A stretch of DNA of 64,000 nt from Deltaproteobacteria bacterium (GCA_029777945.1 JAKORG010000082.1:62001-126000); one strand, 5' to 3'. Positions 25,005 through 35,162 are shown, counted from the first letter of the stretch. Translations and numbers: made by a program. The notes: a model not told the origin generated them from the sequence alone.

Positions 25005-26226
25005 GCTCCCTTACAAGGGCTATGTTTTCCATATGACCTGTCTGCTGTGCAACCACCCTCCCTATAATAGGCCTGTTTAGAAGGTACAAATCCCCTATCA
25101 AATCAAGTATCTTGTGTCTTACAAATTCATCGGGGAATCTAAGTTTTGTATTTACAACACCTTCATCACTTAAAAGAATTACATTGTTTACCCTGCCCCC
25201 TGAACCAAGACCCATCTGGTTTAATTTTTCAAAATCCCTTAAAAAGCCAAAAGTTCTGGCAGGGGCAATATCTGTTTTAAATTCATTGCAGCTACCAATG
25301 AATTTATATTCCTGAATACCTATTGGTTCAGGATGGATGAGTTTATATTCAATCTCAAATCTTTCTGATGGCTCTATCTTTAAATACTTGTCCTCAGGCA
25401 GATTGTTAAGGATAATCTCCTCTTCTACCTTTAACGATTCAATGCCCTCTTTCTGCTCTACTATATCCGCCTCTTCTATCTTTTTACAAAGTTCTATGGC
25501 AGAGCCATCAAGTATGGGCACTTCTTCACTTACCTTTATAAGAAGATTGGTTATCCCATACATATGGCATGTGGCCATAAGGTGCTCTATGGTTCTTACC
25601 ACGCAGGATTTTCCCTTAACAGATGATGCATAGCCGATGGAATACACATAATCTATAAATGCCGGTATTCTTTCACCTTCAGGTACATGTTCAAAAATAA
25701 TACCCGTATCTTCCGGCATTGGAAGGAGAATCATCCCAGTTTTTACCCCTGAATGTAATCCCACTCCATAAACCACAATACTTTTGCCAATGGTCTTTTG
25801 TTTTATTATGTTAAGTCCTTTTGAAATACCTATTTTTAATTCATTGTATGTTTCTTTCTGTTTCTCCCTTCCTGCAAGCCCCCTTGATATGACTTCTAAT
25901 ATTTTTTCTATTGTAAGGGGCTTTTCAAGAAAGTCGAAAGCACCCATTTTAACTGCCTCCACAGCGGTGGATATGGTTCCATGGCCTGAAATTACTATCA
26001 CAATAGAGTCATTTCCTTCCCTTTTTATCTCCCTTAATACCTCAATGCCATCCATCTCAGGCATCCAGATATCGAGTATCACTACATCAGGCCTTTCCTT
26101 CTTAAAAATGGATATGCCCATCTTACCGTCCAATGCCTTAAATACCTTAAACCCTTCATCTTCAAGCATAGGCGATAAGACATCTAATATATTTTTCTCG
26201 TCATCGATTATAAGGATCTTTTTCAT
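24985..26226 (-). CDS. lpxC: Response-regulator receiver fused to UDP-3-O-acyl-GlcNAc deacetylase (LpxC)
   Basis: A 413-residue fusion. Residues 1-118 are a CheY-like receiver closest in pattern to NtrX-type regulators, with acidic pair D8/D9, phospho-acceptor D52, switch residue S80 and K102. A charged linker (about 119-140) leads to a complete LpxC, beginning IKQKTIGK. LpxC removes the acetyl group from UDP-3-O-acyl-GlcNAc, the committed step of lipid A synthesis. The zinc ligands H215 (EHLMA), H371 and D375 (RHKILDLIGD), the catalytic E214 and H398 (GHMEN) are present. Both halves look functional, so phosphorylation might tune lipid A synthesis. The expected AAA+ and DNA-binding domains of NtrX are absent. 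The start lies 6 nt after a -10 box. Confidence 0.9.
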   Translation of the reverse strand: MKKILIIDDEKNILDVLSPMLEDEGFKVFKALDGKMGISIFKKERPDVVILDIWMPEMDGIEVLREIKREGNDSIVIVISGHGTISTAVEAVKMGAFDFLEKPLTIEKILEVISRGLAGREKQKETYNELKIGISKGLNIIKQKTIGKSIVVYGVGLHSGVKTGMILLPMPEDTGIIFEHVPEGERIPAFIDYVYSIGYASSVKGKSCVVRTIEHLMATCHMYGITNLLIKVSEEVPILDGSAIELCKKIEEADIVEQKEGIESLKVEEEIILNNLPEDKYLKIEPSERFEIEYKLIHPEPIGIQEYKFIGSCNEFKTDIAPARTFGFLRDFEKLNQMGLGSGGRVNNVILLSDEGVVNTKLRFPDEFVRHKILDLIGDLYLLNRPIIGRVVAQQTGHMENIALVRELKSRFY

Positions 26227-26232
26227 ACAACT

Positions 26233-26261
26233 ATTCTACTCAAAACAATATTTATTTACAA
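26233..26261 (-). promoter_or_regulatory. Promoter of the receiver-lpxC gene, candidate leaderless start
   Basis: TTGTAA (26261-26256), 17 bp, TAGAAT (26238-26233) on the minus strand. The -10 box ends 6 nt before ATG 26226, so transcription should start at the start codon itself. No Shine-Dalgarno is present. Confidence 0.55.
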
Positions 26262-26298
26262 ACAAATAAGGTAAAAAACAACGCCTAAATTAATTGAA

Positions 26299-26327
26299 TT
26301 GACATGATGATTTTTATCTGTTAACCT
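26299..26327 (+). promoter_or_regulatory. Possible promoter for the hpf-pts operon
   Basis: A perfect TTGACA (26299-26304) is followed after 17 bp by TAACCT (26322-26327), a weak -10. The leader would be about 45 nt and ends with GGAGG before hpf. No sigma-54 -24/-12 element was seen. Confidence 0.35.
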
Positions 26328-26377
26328 TGATATTAGGTAGGGTATCTGTTTAATTATATTTTTTGATTGGAGGACAC

Positions 26378-26902
26378 ATGGAAATTACAATCAGTTTCAG
26401 ACATATTGAGCCCGACGAAAATATGAAAAGTTATATTGAAGAAAAGTTTACAAAATTACAAAAATATGTGGAGACCCCCCTTGATGTCCATGTAGTGCTA
26501 TCTGTGGAAAGAAAATACAGATACAGGGTGGATGTTTTATTTACGATAAACGGTGTGGTTATAAATGCCCATGAAACTATGGATGATATGCGGGCAGCCG
26601 TAGATATGATCCTCGATAAGATAGAAAGAAGATTGACAAGATACAGAGAAAAATTAAAAAGATACAGAAATGCAAGGCCTAAAAAAGAATTAGTCCGGCC
26701 ATCAGAGCCTGTTTCCAAGATTGTAGTAACCAAAACTATAGACGCAAAGCCTATGGATACAGAAGAGGCTGCAATGCAGCTTGAAGCATCGGGAGACAAT
26801 TTTATAATTTTTAGAGACAGTGAAAAAGGTAACGTGTGCGTTATATACAAGAGAAAGGATGGCAACTTCGGTCTAATTGAAGCTTCTGGTAAGGCATCAT
26901 GA
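26378..26902 (+). CDS. hpf: Ribosome hibernation-promoting factor, long form
   Basis: A 174-residue protein from ATG 26378 with GGAGG at 26369-26373. The N-terminal S30AE domain (about 1-100) binds the 30S decoding centre. A charged linker and a C-terminal dimerisation domain (about 115-174; DNFIIFRDSEKG, YKRKDGNFGLIE) make it the long type that forms 100S ribosome dimers. It overlaps ptsN by 4 bp, a common hpf-ptsN arrangement. Confidence 0.92.
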   Translation: MEITISFRHIEPDENMKSYIEEKFTKLQKYVETPLDVHVVLSVERKYRYRVDVLFTINGVVINAHETMDDMRAAVDMILDKIERRLTRYREKLKRYRNARPKKELVRPSEPVSKIVVTKTIDAKPMDTEEAAMQLEASGDNFIIFRDSEKGNVCVIYKRKDGNFGLIEASGKAS

Positions 26903-27360
26903 ACCTTGAAGAAATACTTGCAGAATCATGCGTTATAAGCAATCTAAAGGCATCTAATAAAAAAGATGCCATTTATGAGATGTGCGAAACATTAAAAAAG
27001 TCGGGGCTCATCGAAAATGTTCAAGAGGTTGTCAATGTTATCCTTGAAAGAGAAAGGCTCGGCAGCACTGGAATTGGTGAAGGCATTGCAATACCCCATG
27101 GTAAAATGAAGGGCATAAAAAATATATTGTGTGTTTTGGGAAAATCTGAAAAAGGTATTGATTTCGATTCCATTGACAAAAAACCCGTTCATATTATTGT
27201 GCTTCTCCTTGCCCCTGAAGGCTCTGCAAGCATGCATTTAAAGATGTTATCCCGTATTTCGAAGATCCTCAGAGATACCCACATAAGAAACAGGTTGCTC
27301 GAACTGAAAGATGCCCGTGATATATATTTTTATATCTTAGAAGAGGATAGAAAGATTTGA
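26899..27360 (+). CDS. ptsN: PTS EIIA(Ntr) regulatory protein
   Basis: A 153-residue fructose/nitrogen-type EIIA domain. The phosphorylated histidine is H67 in IAIPHGKM. It receives phosphate from HPr and acts as a regulator rather than a sugar carrier. It overlaps hpf by 4 bp; hprK follows 64 bp later. Confidence 0.9.
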   Translation: MNLEEILAESCVISNLKASNKKDAIYEMCETLKKSGLIENVQEVVNVILERERLGSTGIGEGIAIPHGKMKGIKNILCVLGKSEKGIDFDSIDKKPVHIIVLLLAPEGSASMHLKMLSRISKILRDTHIRNRLLELKDARDIYFYILEEDRKI

Positions 27361-27424
27361 AAGGGTCTTGATTACATCTGAAACAAAACATCTCCACAAA
27401 AATAGAGAGTGAAAAATTTTTGCA

Positions 27425-28366
27425 ATGAAAGGTATTACTGTTAAAGAATTATTAGAAGATAAAGAATACGGTTTAGAGCTTACTGTTGTTGCAGGTTTAA
27501 AAGGGCTCTCAAGAAAAATTTACAATACGAAGATACAAAAGCTCGGGCTTGTAGCAACGGGTAAGATGGTTTATATGCATCCCCATAGGATACAGATACT
27601 GGGTAACACGGAGATTTCCTATCTTTTATCTTTAAAGGAAGAAGAAGCCAGGAAAATCATAAAAGAACTTTTTAAACAAGAAGTTGTGTGCTTTGTGATT
27701 ACAAGAAACCTTAATATACCTGATTATTTCATACAGGAGGCAAATGCAAGAGGGTTACCCCTTCTAAAATCAAAACTCGTAACATCGACTTTTATCGAGA
27801 GGATTACAAAACTATTAGAAGAAAAACTTGCTCCATCTACAACAGTCCATGGTATTTTCATGGATGTATTAGGTGTAGGGGTTTTAATCATAGGCAGACC
27901 TGGCATAGGTAAAAGTGAGAGTGCCTTAGAGCTTATAATGAGAGGACATAGATTGATTGTGGATGATGTAGTTTTTGTAAAAAAAGTGGGCGCCATAGAA
28001 TTACACGGTGAGGCCCCGGAAATGATTAAAAATCTCCTTGAAATCAGAGGGGTTGGGATTGTGGATATCAGGCGTTTGTTCGGTGCCTCTTCCATATGTG
28101 ATAAGAAAAAAATAGACTTTGTTGTGGAATTAATAGACTGGGACGAAAGGCATGATAACGAAAGGCTGGGGATGAAGGAAGAAAAATATCGTCTTTTAGG
28201 CATTGACCTCCCTCTTGTTAAAATCCCTGTAAGCCTTGGAAGAAATGTATCGGCCATAATAGAACTTGCTTGCAGAAATTTTGTTTTAAAACAACAGGGG
28301 ATAGATACAGCCTCTGAGCTTGAAGAAAAGATTTTAAAAACCACATCAGCAGGAAAAAATAAATGA
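27425..28366 (+). CDS. hprK: HPr kinase/phosphorylase
   Basis: A 313-residue bifunctional enzyme that adds and removes phosphate on Ser46 of HPr. The P-loop GRPGIGKS is at 157-164, with the nearby catalytic histidine H142. The C-terminal family signature EIRGVGIVDI is present. Its target Ser46 is conserved in the HPr encoded downstream. It overlaps rapZ by 4 bp. No clear ribosome-binding site precedes the ATG. Confidence 0.93.
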   Translation: MKGITVKELLEDKEYGLELTVVAGLKGLSRKIYNTKIQKLGLVATGKMVYMHPHRIQILGNTEISYLLSLKEEEARKIIKELFKQEVVCFVITRNLNIPDYFIQEANARGLPLLKSKLVTSTFIERITKLLEEKLAPSTTVHGIFMDVLGVGVLIIGRPGIGKSESALELIMRGHRLIVDDVVFVKKVGAIELHGEAPEMIKNLLEIRGVGIVDIRRLFGASSICDKKKIDFVVELIDWDERHDNERLGMKEEKYRLLGIDLPLVKIPVSLGRNVSAIIELACRNFVLKQQGIDTASELEEKILKTTSAGKNK

Positions 28367-29208
28367 AGATAGTGATAGTGAGTGGTATATCGGGTTCTGG
28401 AAAATCTACATTTTTAAAGGCACTGGAAGATATCGGTTTTTTCTGTATAGACAATTTCCCCATACCACTGATAGAAGAATTTATCAAGATGTGTGAGCAT
28501 TATAAAGAAAGGTTAACAACTATTGCCATCGTTGTCGATATAAGGGAAAGGGAATTTTTCGACAGGGGTAAAAAGATTATAAAAGAACTCAAGGAAAATT
28601 ATAATGCAGAGTGCATTTTCCTTGAAAGTAGTGACGATGTACTTATAAGGAGATTTAGTGAAACAAGAAGGATGCACCCCATATTTGAATCTGTGAATGT
28701 CAAGGATGCCATAACTAAGGAGAGGGAGGTCATTGCATGGCTAAAAGACTTATCGAACAAGGTAATAGATACCTCACACCTCACAACCCATGAATTAAGA
28801 AGGTTTGTCATGAGTGTTTATGGGAAGGATAAAAGGGGCATTAAGATAACCCTTATGTCCTTTGGATATGCTTATGGCCTGCCCATAGAAGCAGATATGG
28901 TTTTTGATGTAAGGTTCCTTCCCAATCCTTATTTCGTTGAAGGTTTAAGGGATAAGACAGGACTTGCCGATGAAGTGGGGATGTATATAAAATCAGACGA
29001 TGTTTTTAAGAAGTATTTTCTTTTACTTTCCGATTTTTTATTGTATCTTATTCCACTCTTTGAAAAAGAGGGTAAAAGTTATCTAACTTTATGTGTAGGC
29101 TGTACAGGCGGTAAACATAGAAGTGTTTTTGTAGTAAAGGAACTTGAAGACATACTTATTTCCATGGGTTATAATATAACTACCATACACAGAGATATTA
29201 ATAGATAG
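28363..29208 (+). CDS. rapZ: RNase adapter / nucleotide-binding protein RapZ (YvcJ family)
   Basis: A 281-residue protein. The P-loop is GISGSGKST (about 6-14), and SFGYAYGLP and CTGGKHRSVF are family hallmarks. In enterobacteria RapZ directs RNase E to the small RNA GlmZ to control amino-sugar synthesis; in other groups its target is unknown. Its place between hprK and PTS genes is conserved in many proteobacteria. It overlaps hprK by 4 bp. Confidence 0.92.
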   Translation: MKIVIVSGISGSGKSTFLKALEDIGFFCIDNFPIPLIEEFIKMCEHYKERLTTIAIVVDIREREFFDRGKKIIKELKENYNAECIFLESSDDVLIRRFSETRRMHPIFESVNVKDAITKEREVIAWLKDLSNKVIDTSHLTTHELRRFVMSVYGKDKRGIKITLMSFGYAYGLPIEADMVFDVRFLPNPYFVEGLRDKTGLADEVGMYIKSDDVFKKYFLLLSDFLLYLIPLFEKEGKSYLTLCVGCTGGKHRSVFVVKELEDILISMGYNITTIHRDINR

Positions 29209-29225
29209 CAGTTGCGGAGGCTTTA

Positions 29226-29636
29226 ATGGTTGGAATAGTAATAGTTGCCCACTTCAATCTTGCAAAAGAGATGGCAAGGGCAGTGGAGCTTATAGTGGGA
29301 AAACAGCAGATGTTCACCCATGTGGATATTTTTCCCAATGAGGATATGGAGGGAATAAAGAAAAAGATAATTACTGCCATAAAGTCTGTTGATGATGGCG
29401 AAGGTGTTATTATTCTGACAGATATGTTCGGAGGTACTCCGTCCAATATAAGCCTTTCTTTTTTAGAGGCTGGTAAAGTGGAGGTTGTAACAGGGGTGAA
29501 TTTGCCTATGTTGATAAAATTGGCAACATACAGAGAAGAAAAATCCATTGATGAACTTGCCAGGTTTATAACAGGTTATGGCCAAAAAAACATTTACCTG
29601 GCTACTGACTTACTTAAAGGAATGGGTAAAAAATAG
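29226..29636 (+). CDS. PTS EIIA component, mannose type
   Basis: A 136-residue EIIA(Man) domain. The phosphorylated histidine is H9 in IVIVAHFN, and DMFGGTPSN is the second family motif. No EIIB, EIIC or EIID gene follows, so it probably has a regulatory role. GGAGG lies upstream of the ATG. The ptsH gene follows at once. Confidence 0.9.
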   Translation: MVGIVIVAHFNLAKEMARAVELIVGKQQMFTHVDIFPNEDMEGIKKKIITAIKSVDDGEGVIILTDMFGGTPSNISLSFLEAGKVEVVTGVNLPMLIKLATYREEKSIDELARFITGYGQKNIYLATDLLKGMGKK

Positions 29637-29641
29637 TGCCG

Positions 29642-29908
29642 ATGGTGGAATGTACTTTTACCATTAAAAACAGGCTTGGGCTCCATGCAAGACCTGCTGC
29701 CATGTTTGTAAAAAAGGCAAACGAATTTTCATCTGAGATATGGGTAGAAAAAGACGGCATGAGGGTAAACGGTAAAAGCATTATGGGGCTTTTAATGCTT
29801 GCATGTCTACTGGGTAGTTCCATAAAATTGGAAATAAACGGTGAAGATGAAAACGATGCCTTAAGGGCATTGGGTAAACTTATAGAGGATGGTTTTTACG
29901 AAGAATGA
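29642..29908 (+). CDS. ptsH: Phosphocarrier protein HPr
   Basis: An 88-residue HPr from ATG 29642. This start places the EI-phosphorylated histidine at exactly H15 (RLGLHARPAA) and the HprK-regulated serine at S46 (GKSIMGL), the standard numbering. A GTG two codons upstream (29636) would shift both and is less likely. It carries phosphate from EI to the EIIA proteins. It overlaps ptsI by 4 bp. Confidence 0.94.
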   Translation: MVECTFTIKNRLGLHARPAAMFVKKANEFSSEIWVEKDGMRVNGKSIMGLLMLACLLGSSIKLEINGEDENDALRALGKLIEDGFYEE

Positions 29909-31689
29909 AAGAAGAAACGTTTACAAATAAGATAATAAAAGGTATTGGTGTTTCTTCAGGTATTGCAACGGGAAGCGTTTATCTGCTCGAGAGAGGTAAA
30001 ATACCCGTTATCAAAAGAAATATAAAGGCAGAACAGATAGAAAAAGAGGTCAACAGATTTAGAAATGCAGTAAGGGACGCAATAGGTGAACTAAATGCCA
30101 TAAAACAATCTATACCTGATGACGAGGTCAGAAGGCATTCCTTTATAATCGACGCCCATATTTTAATGCTTCAGGATGATTTTTTTTCAAGAGATGTAGT
30201 TAATGTTATAAGGAAGGATAATGTTAATGCCGAATGGGCCCTCGATATGGTGGTATCTAAATTTATGTCAAGTTTCGAAGCCATAGAAGACCTCTATTTC
30301 AGAGAAAGGGCACAGGATTTAAAGTATATTTATGATAGACTTATGAGGATACTCGTAAAGGGAAAAAGCCCAACTGTTGAGACAAAGAAAAAGGCAGAGA
30401 GGGGTATTATTGTAGCCCATGACCTATCCCCGGCAGATACAATCCAGCTAAATTTGAACAAGATATCAGGTTTTGTAACAGATGTGGGCGGAAGGACATC
30501 ACACACATCCATTGTAGCAAGGGCATTAGAGATACCTGCTGTGGTAGGTGCGGGAAACATATCGAGCCTTGTCAAAAATAATGACAGGATTATTGTAGAC
30601 GGCGATGAAGGCATTGTTATAATAAACCCCACACCAGAGGTTCACAAAGAATATATATCGAAGCAATTGAGGCTTAAAAATATAAAAAAGGAATTTTTAA
30701 GGATTGCAAAGCTAAAATCTGAGACAAAAGATGGGTTTATGGTAAAGGTAGGTGCAAACATCGAGCTTATTGCAGAGATGGATATTGTTAAAAAGTACGG
30801 TGCCCAGGGCATAGGGCTGTATAGAACAGAATATATTTATCTCTCAAGAAAAACGTTGCCAACAGAGATAGAGCATTTTCATATTTACAAAAAATTGGCA
30901 GAGAACAAAAACCTCGATTATGTGACCATAAGAACCCTCGACATAGGCGGAGATAAATTCGTCTCCCATATAGAGATGGCAAAGGAGATAAACCCTGCCA
31001 TGGGGTTGAGGGCAATAAGATTGTGCATAAAAGAGACAGATTTATTTAAGAGTCAGTTAAAAGGCATCTTGAGGGCAAGCGCATATGGGCCCCTTAAGAT
31101 CCTTATTCCCATGGTTTCTGGTATTGAGGAGATAAAAAAAACAAAAGAAATCTTAAAGGAATGCATGGAAGAACTGGAGCATAAAAAGATAGATTTTAAC
31201 AAAAATATAGAATTAGGCATAATGATTGAAGTTCCTTCCACATGCATGATAAGCGACATACTTGCAAAAGAGGTGGATTTTTTTAGTATCGGAACGAATG
31301 ATTTAATCCAGTATACCCTTGCCATTGACAGAATAAATGAATATGTGTCCTATCTCTATGAGCCTTTACATCCTGCTGTTTTGAGGATGATAAAACACGT
31401 GGTAGAAGCGGCCCATGCCAATGGAATTGAGGTTGCCATGTGTGGAGAGATGGCAGGAGAGGCGCTATACATTCCTGTATTGATAGGGCTTAGACTCGAT
31501 GAATTAAGCATGAACCCTTATTCAGTGCCTAAAGCAAAAAAGATAGTTCGTGGCTTAGAACATGCTTACTGTAAAGATTTGCTTTATGAGTTGTTTAGGC
31601 AGGATTCTCACAAAAAGTCTGAAACTCTCCTCAGAAAAGAAATGGCAAGACTTTTCCCCGATGACTTTATAAAATGTATAGAAGAATAA
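29905..31689 (+). CDS. ptsI: PTS enzyme I (phosphoenolpyruvate-protein phosphotransferase)
   Basis: A 594-residue enzyme that takes phosphate from PEP and passes it to HPr. The active histidine is H200 in GGRTSHTSIVAR. The C-terminal PEP-binding barrel contains GIGLYRTEY, SIGTNDLIQYTLA and the conserved cysteine of AMCGEMAGE. Full length for the family. It overlaps ptsH by 4 bp and is followed by metK after 19 bp. Confidence 0.95.
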   Translation: MKEETFTNKIIKGIGVSSGIATGSVYLLERGKIPVIKRNIKAEQIEKEVNRFRNAVRDAIGELNAIKQSIPDDEVRRHSFIIDAHILMLQDDFFSRDVVNVIRKDNVNAEWALDMVVSKFMSSFEAIEDLYFRERAQDLKYIYDRLMRILVKGKSPTVETKKKAERGIIVAHDLSPADTIQLNLNKISGFVTDVGGRTSHTSIVARALEIPAVVGAGNISSLVKNNDRIIVDGDEGIVIINPTPEVHKEYISKQLRLKNIKKEFLRIAKLKSETKDGFMVKVGANIELIAEMDIVKKYGAQGIGLYRTEYIYLSRKTLPTEIEHFHIYKKLAENKNLDYVTIRTLDIGGDKFVSHIEMAKEINPAMGLRAIRLCIKETDLFKSQLKGILRASAYGPLKILIPMVSGIEEIKKTKEILKECMEELEHKKIDFNKNIELGIMIEVPSTCMISDILAKEVDFFSIGTNDLIQYTLAIDRINEYVSYLYEPLHPAVLRMIKHVVEAAHANGIEVAMCGEMAGEALYIPVLIGLRLDELSMNPYSVPKAKKIVRGLEHAYCKDLLYELFRQDSHKKSETLLRKEMARLFPDDFIKCIEE

Positions 31690-31708
31690 AAAATAAAGGA
31701 GGAATAAA

Positions 31709-32872
31709 ATGAGCATGACAAGGTATTTGTTTACTTCTGAATCAGTGGCAGAGGGACATCCAGACAAAGTGGCAGACCAGATATCCGATGCGGTTCTCGA
31801 TGCAATTATAGAACAGGATAAGGCTGCAAGGGTTGCCTGTGAAACATACCTCACAACAGGACTTGCCCTTGTAGGTGGAGAGATTACAACAAGTTGTTAT
31901 GTAAACATCCCCGATATAGTCAGACAGACTGTAAAAGAGATAGGTTATAACAATTCTGCCATGGGATTTGACTGGGAGACATGTGCAGTCATCACTGCAA
32001 TAGATGAGCAATCTCCTGATATAGCAATGGGTGTAAATGAAACCCCGGACCATGAGCAGGGCGCAGGTGATCAGGGGCTTATGGTGGGTTATGCATGCAC
32101 AGAAACACCTGAATATATGCCCATGCCTATTATGTTTGCCCATAAACTTATTAAAAGACTCGCAGAGGTTAGAAAACAGGATATCTTGAATTTTTTAAGA
32201 CCTGATGGCAAAAGCCAGGTAACTATTGAATACATAGACAATAGACCCGTAAGGGTGGATGCCATTGTTATTGCAGCACAGCATACCCCTGATGTCCCCA
32301 TTGAAACGGTACGAGAAGGAATTACTGAGGAGGTAATAAAAAAGGTAATACCTGCAGAAATGATGGATGCAAAGACAAAGATATATATCAATTCTACTGG
32401 AAGGTTTGTAATAGGTGGCCCCAAAGGTGACTGCGGGATGACTGGAAGAAAGATCATTGTAGATACATACGGTGGTGTGGGAAGTCACGGTGGTGGTGCA
32501 TTTTCAGGTAAAGACCCCTCAAAGGTAGACAGAAGCGCATCTTACATGGCAAGATATATTGCAAAAAATCTCGTTGCAGCAGGTCTTGCAGATAAATTAG
32601 AGATTCAGATTGCCTATGCCATAGGTGTGGCAAGACCAGTGTCTGTGATGGTAGACACAAAGGGCACATCAAAGATCAAACCCGACAGAATAGCAGAGAT
32701 AGTAAACGAACTTTTTGACTTAAGACCGCGAAAGATTATAGAAAAACTCGATCTTTTAAGACCCATTTACAAAAAGACTGCATACGGTGGACATTTTGGA
32801 AGAACTGAACCGGAATTTACATGGGAAAGACTTGACATGGTGGATGAGATAAGAAAACTGGCAGGCATTTAG
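31709..32872 (+). CDS. metK: S-adenosylmethionine synthetase
   Basis: A 387-residue enzyme making SAM from methionine and ATP. The family motifs [25 protein letters not shown] and [16 protein letters not shown] are all present. AAAGGAGG precedes ATG 31709. It starts the SAM-cycle part of this operon and is followed by ahcY. Confidence 0.96.
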   Translation: MSMTRYLFTSESVAEGHPDKVADQISDAVLDAIIEQDKAARVACETYLTTGLALVGGEITTSCYVNIPDIVRQTVKEIGYNNSAMGFDWETCAVITAIDEQSPDIAMGVNETPDHEQGAGDQGLMVGYACTETPEYMPMPIMFAHKLIKRLAEVRKQDILNFLRPDGKSQVTIEYIDNRPVRVDAIVIAAQHTPDVPIETVREGITEEVIKKVIPAEMMDAKTKIYINSTGRFVIGGPKGDCGMTGRKIIVDTYGGVGSHGGGAFSGKDPSKVDRSASYMARYIAKNLVAAGLADKLEIQIAYAIGVARPVSVMVDTKGTSKIKPDRIAEIVNELFDLRPRKIIEKLDLLRPIYKKTAYGGHFGRTEPEFTWERLDMVDEIRKLAGI

Positions 32873-32913
32873 TTAGTTTATATTAGCGATCGTTTTTTCA
32901 CAGGAGGATGATA

Positions 32914-34239
32914 ATGGATTATGATGTTAAGGATATAAACCTTGCTGAAAAAGGACTTGAGAAAATAGAATGGGCAGAAAAGAGAATGCCTGTTTTAAGA
33001 AAGATTAGAGAGAGATTTTCAAAAGAAAAACCCTTATCAGGGGTAAAAATTTCTTGCTGCCTCCATGTAACTACAGAGACGGCTAATCTTGTAAGAACCC
33101 TAAAAGAGGGTGGGGCAGAGGTGGCGCTTTGTGCATCAAACCCTTTAAGCATCCAGGATGATGTGGCTGCTTCCATAGTAAAACATTTTGGTATCCCCAC
33201 GTTTTCCATAAAAGGAGAAACAGATGATGTGTACTATGCCCACATAATGAAGGCCCTTGCCTTTAAACCTAATCTTACTATGGACGATGGTGCAGACCTT
33301 GTGGGGTCTCTGCATATGATAGCCCATGAGAGATTTGAAGCACTCCATCCTGCAGTCAGGCAATGGGTAGAAACTTTAAGCGAGGTAGAGAGAAAAGAGT
33401 TTGTGGATAATATAATAGGCGGTTCTGAAGAGACAACAACAGGTGTGATAAGGCTTAAAAGTATGGAAAGGGAAGGTGTTTTGTGTTTTCCCATAATTGC
33501 AGTAAACGATGCATTTTCAAAACACATGTTCGATAACAGGTATGGGACAGGACAAAGCACAGTGGACGGCATTTTAAGGGCAACAAATGTATTATTCGCA
33601 GGGACAAAGTTTGTCCTTGCTGGATATGGCTGGTGTGGAAAAGGGGTGGCCATGAGGGCAAGCGGGCTCGGTGCCCATGTTATAGTGACAGAGGTGAATC
33701 CTTTAAAGGCACTCGAGGCACTCATGGACGGTTATGCTGTTATGAAGATGGAAGATGCAGCACGAATAGGGGATATTTTTATAACAACAACAGGTAATAT
33801 CCATGTGTTAAGAAAAGAGCACTTTGAACTCATGAAAGATGGTGCAATTATAGGCAATTCTGGCCATTTTAATGTGGAGATAGATTTAGATACCCTTGAG
33901 GCAATGGCAGTGAAAAAGAGAAGGGTAAGGGGTATGATGGATGAGTATACCCTTTCAGACGGCAGACGTATTTATCTTTTAGGGGAAGGAAGGCTTGTAA
34001 ACCTTGCATGTGCAGAAGGCCATCCTTCAGAGGTAATGGACATGAGTTTTGCCAATCAGGCCCTATGTGCTGAATATATGTGGAAAAACGGTAAAAAACT
34101 GGAAAAAAAAGTTTATTCTGTGCCTGAAGAAATAGATAAAAATGTAGCAGCACTAAAACTTGCTTCAGCAGGTGTGGTCATAGATGAGCTTACAGAAGAA
34201 CAGAGGATCTATCTTGCTTCCTGGGAGATGGGCACATGA
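32914..34239 (+). CDS. ahcY: Adenosylhomocysteinase
   Basis: A 441-residue enzyme splitting S-adenosylhomocysteine into homocysteine and adenosine. The NAD-binding motif [18 protein letters not shown] and the substrate-binding [12 protein letters not shown] and EETTTGV are present. AGGAGG lies 6 nt before ATG 32914; an ATG at 32908 is too close to it. No SAH riboswitch fits in the 41-bp gap from metK. It overlaps the pfkB-family gene by 4 bp. Confidence 0.95.
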   Translation: MDYDVKDINLAEKGLEKIEWAEKRMPVLRKIRERFSKEKPLSGVKISCCLHVTTETANLVRTLKEGGAEVALCASNPLSIQDDVAASIVKHFGIPTFSIKGETDDVYYAHIMKALAFKPNLTMDDGADLVGSLHMIAHERFEALHPAVRQWVETLSEVERKEFVDNIIGGSEETTTGVIRLKSMEREGVLCFPIIAVNDAFSKHMFDNRYGTGQSTVDGILRATNVLFAGTKFVLAGYGWCGKGVAMRASGLGAHVIVTEVNPLKALEALMDGYAVMKMEDAARIGDIFITTTGNIHVLRKEHFELMKDGAIIGNSGHFNVEIDLDTLEAMAVKKRRVRGMMDEYTLSDGRRIYLLGEGRLVNLACAEGHPSEVMDMSFANQALCAEYMWKNGKKLEKKVYSVPEEIDKNVAALKLASAGVVIDELTEEQRIYLASWEMGT

Positions 34240-35156
34240 TAAACCTCCTTGTTATAGGAACCATTGCCTATGATTCCATAGAGACACCCTTTGGAAAGGT
34301 AGAAAATACCCTCGGCGGTTCAGCATTACACTTTACCAATGCGGCAAGTTTTTTTGCTGATGTGGGGATTGTGGCCACAGTGGGTAAGGACTTTGACCTT
34401 TCAAGTATAGACTTTTTGGAAGAGAGAAATGTTGATTTAAGGGGCATATCTATAGAAGATGGAAAGACATTCAGGTGGGAAGGTAGATATGGGTATGATC
34501 TAAATCAGGCAATTACCCTAAAAACAGAACTCAATGTTATAGATAAATTCAAACCCCGTATCCCCGATGATTATGTGAAAGCGGATTTTGTTTTTCTTGC
34601 AAACATCGATCCCGAACTCCAGTTATATGTTATTGAACAGATAAATAAAAAGGCAACCATTATTCTCGATACGATGAACTTCTGGATTGAAAATAAATTT
34701 GCTGCACTCATTGATGCAATAAAGAAAGTGAATATTCTTGTTGTTAATGAATCTGAATTAAGGGAGATAACAAAAGAGTACAGTCTCATAAGGGGTGCGA
34801 AAAAGATAATGGAATTGGGCCCATCTTTTGTAATAGTAAAGAGGGGTGAATATGGGGTTTTCATGGCAGAGAAAGAAGGAATATTTTTAACCCCTGCCTA
34901 CCCCCTTGAAGAGGTCTTTGACCCAACCGGTGCAGGCGATACCTTTGCAGGTGGATTTATGGGTTATCTTGCAAACGTGGGCGAGGTCAATTCAGATACA
35001 ATCAAAAAGGCAACAGTAATGGGTTCTGTAATGGCATCTTTTAATGTGGAAGATTTTGGTATTAACAGGATTAAAGGGTTAAAATACGATGAGATCCGCG
35101 GTAGATATACAGCCTTTAAAAGATGCCTCCACTTTGAAGATATAGAATTTAAATAG
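34236..35156 (+). CDS. PfkB-family carbohydrate/nucleoside kinase
   Basis: A 306-residue ribokinase-fold kinase. The N-terminal signature [11 protein letters not shown] and the C-terminal [13 protein letters not shown] with the catalytic aspartate and anion hole are present. The substrate is not evident from motifs. Because the start overlaps the stop of ahcY, which releases adenosine, phosphorylation of adenosine or another product of the SAM cycle is a sensible hypothesis. It is followed by ahbC after 6 bp. Confidence 0.87.
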   Translation: MINLLVIGTIAYDSIETPFGKVENTLGGSALHFTNAASFFADVGIVATVGKDFDLSSIDFLEERNVDLRGISIEDGKTFRWEGRYGYDLNQAITLKTELNVIDKFKPRIPDDYVKADFVFLANIDPELQLYVIEQINKKATIILDTMNFWIENKFAALIDAIKKVNILVVNESELREITKEYSLIRGAKKIMELGPSFVIVKRGEYGVFMAEKEGIFLTPAYPLEEVFDPTGAGDTFAGGFMGYLANVGEVNSDTIKKATVMGSVMASFNVEDFGINRIKGLKYDEIRGRYTAFKRCLHFEDIEFK

Positions 35157-35162
35157 TGCAAA

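Noticed and set aside
26227-26377. Sigma-54 promoter upstream of the hpf-ptsN operon
   Set aside because: No GG-N10-GC type -24/-12 element was found; a sigma-70-like TTGACA is the better candidate.
32873-32913. Possible SAH riboswitch before ahcY
   Set aside because: Only 41 bp separate metK and ahcY, and apart from the short palindrome CGATCG no conserved structure was seen.
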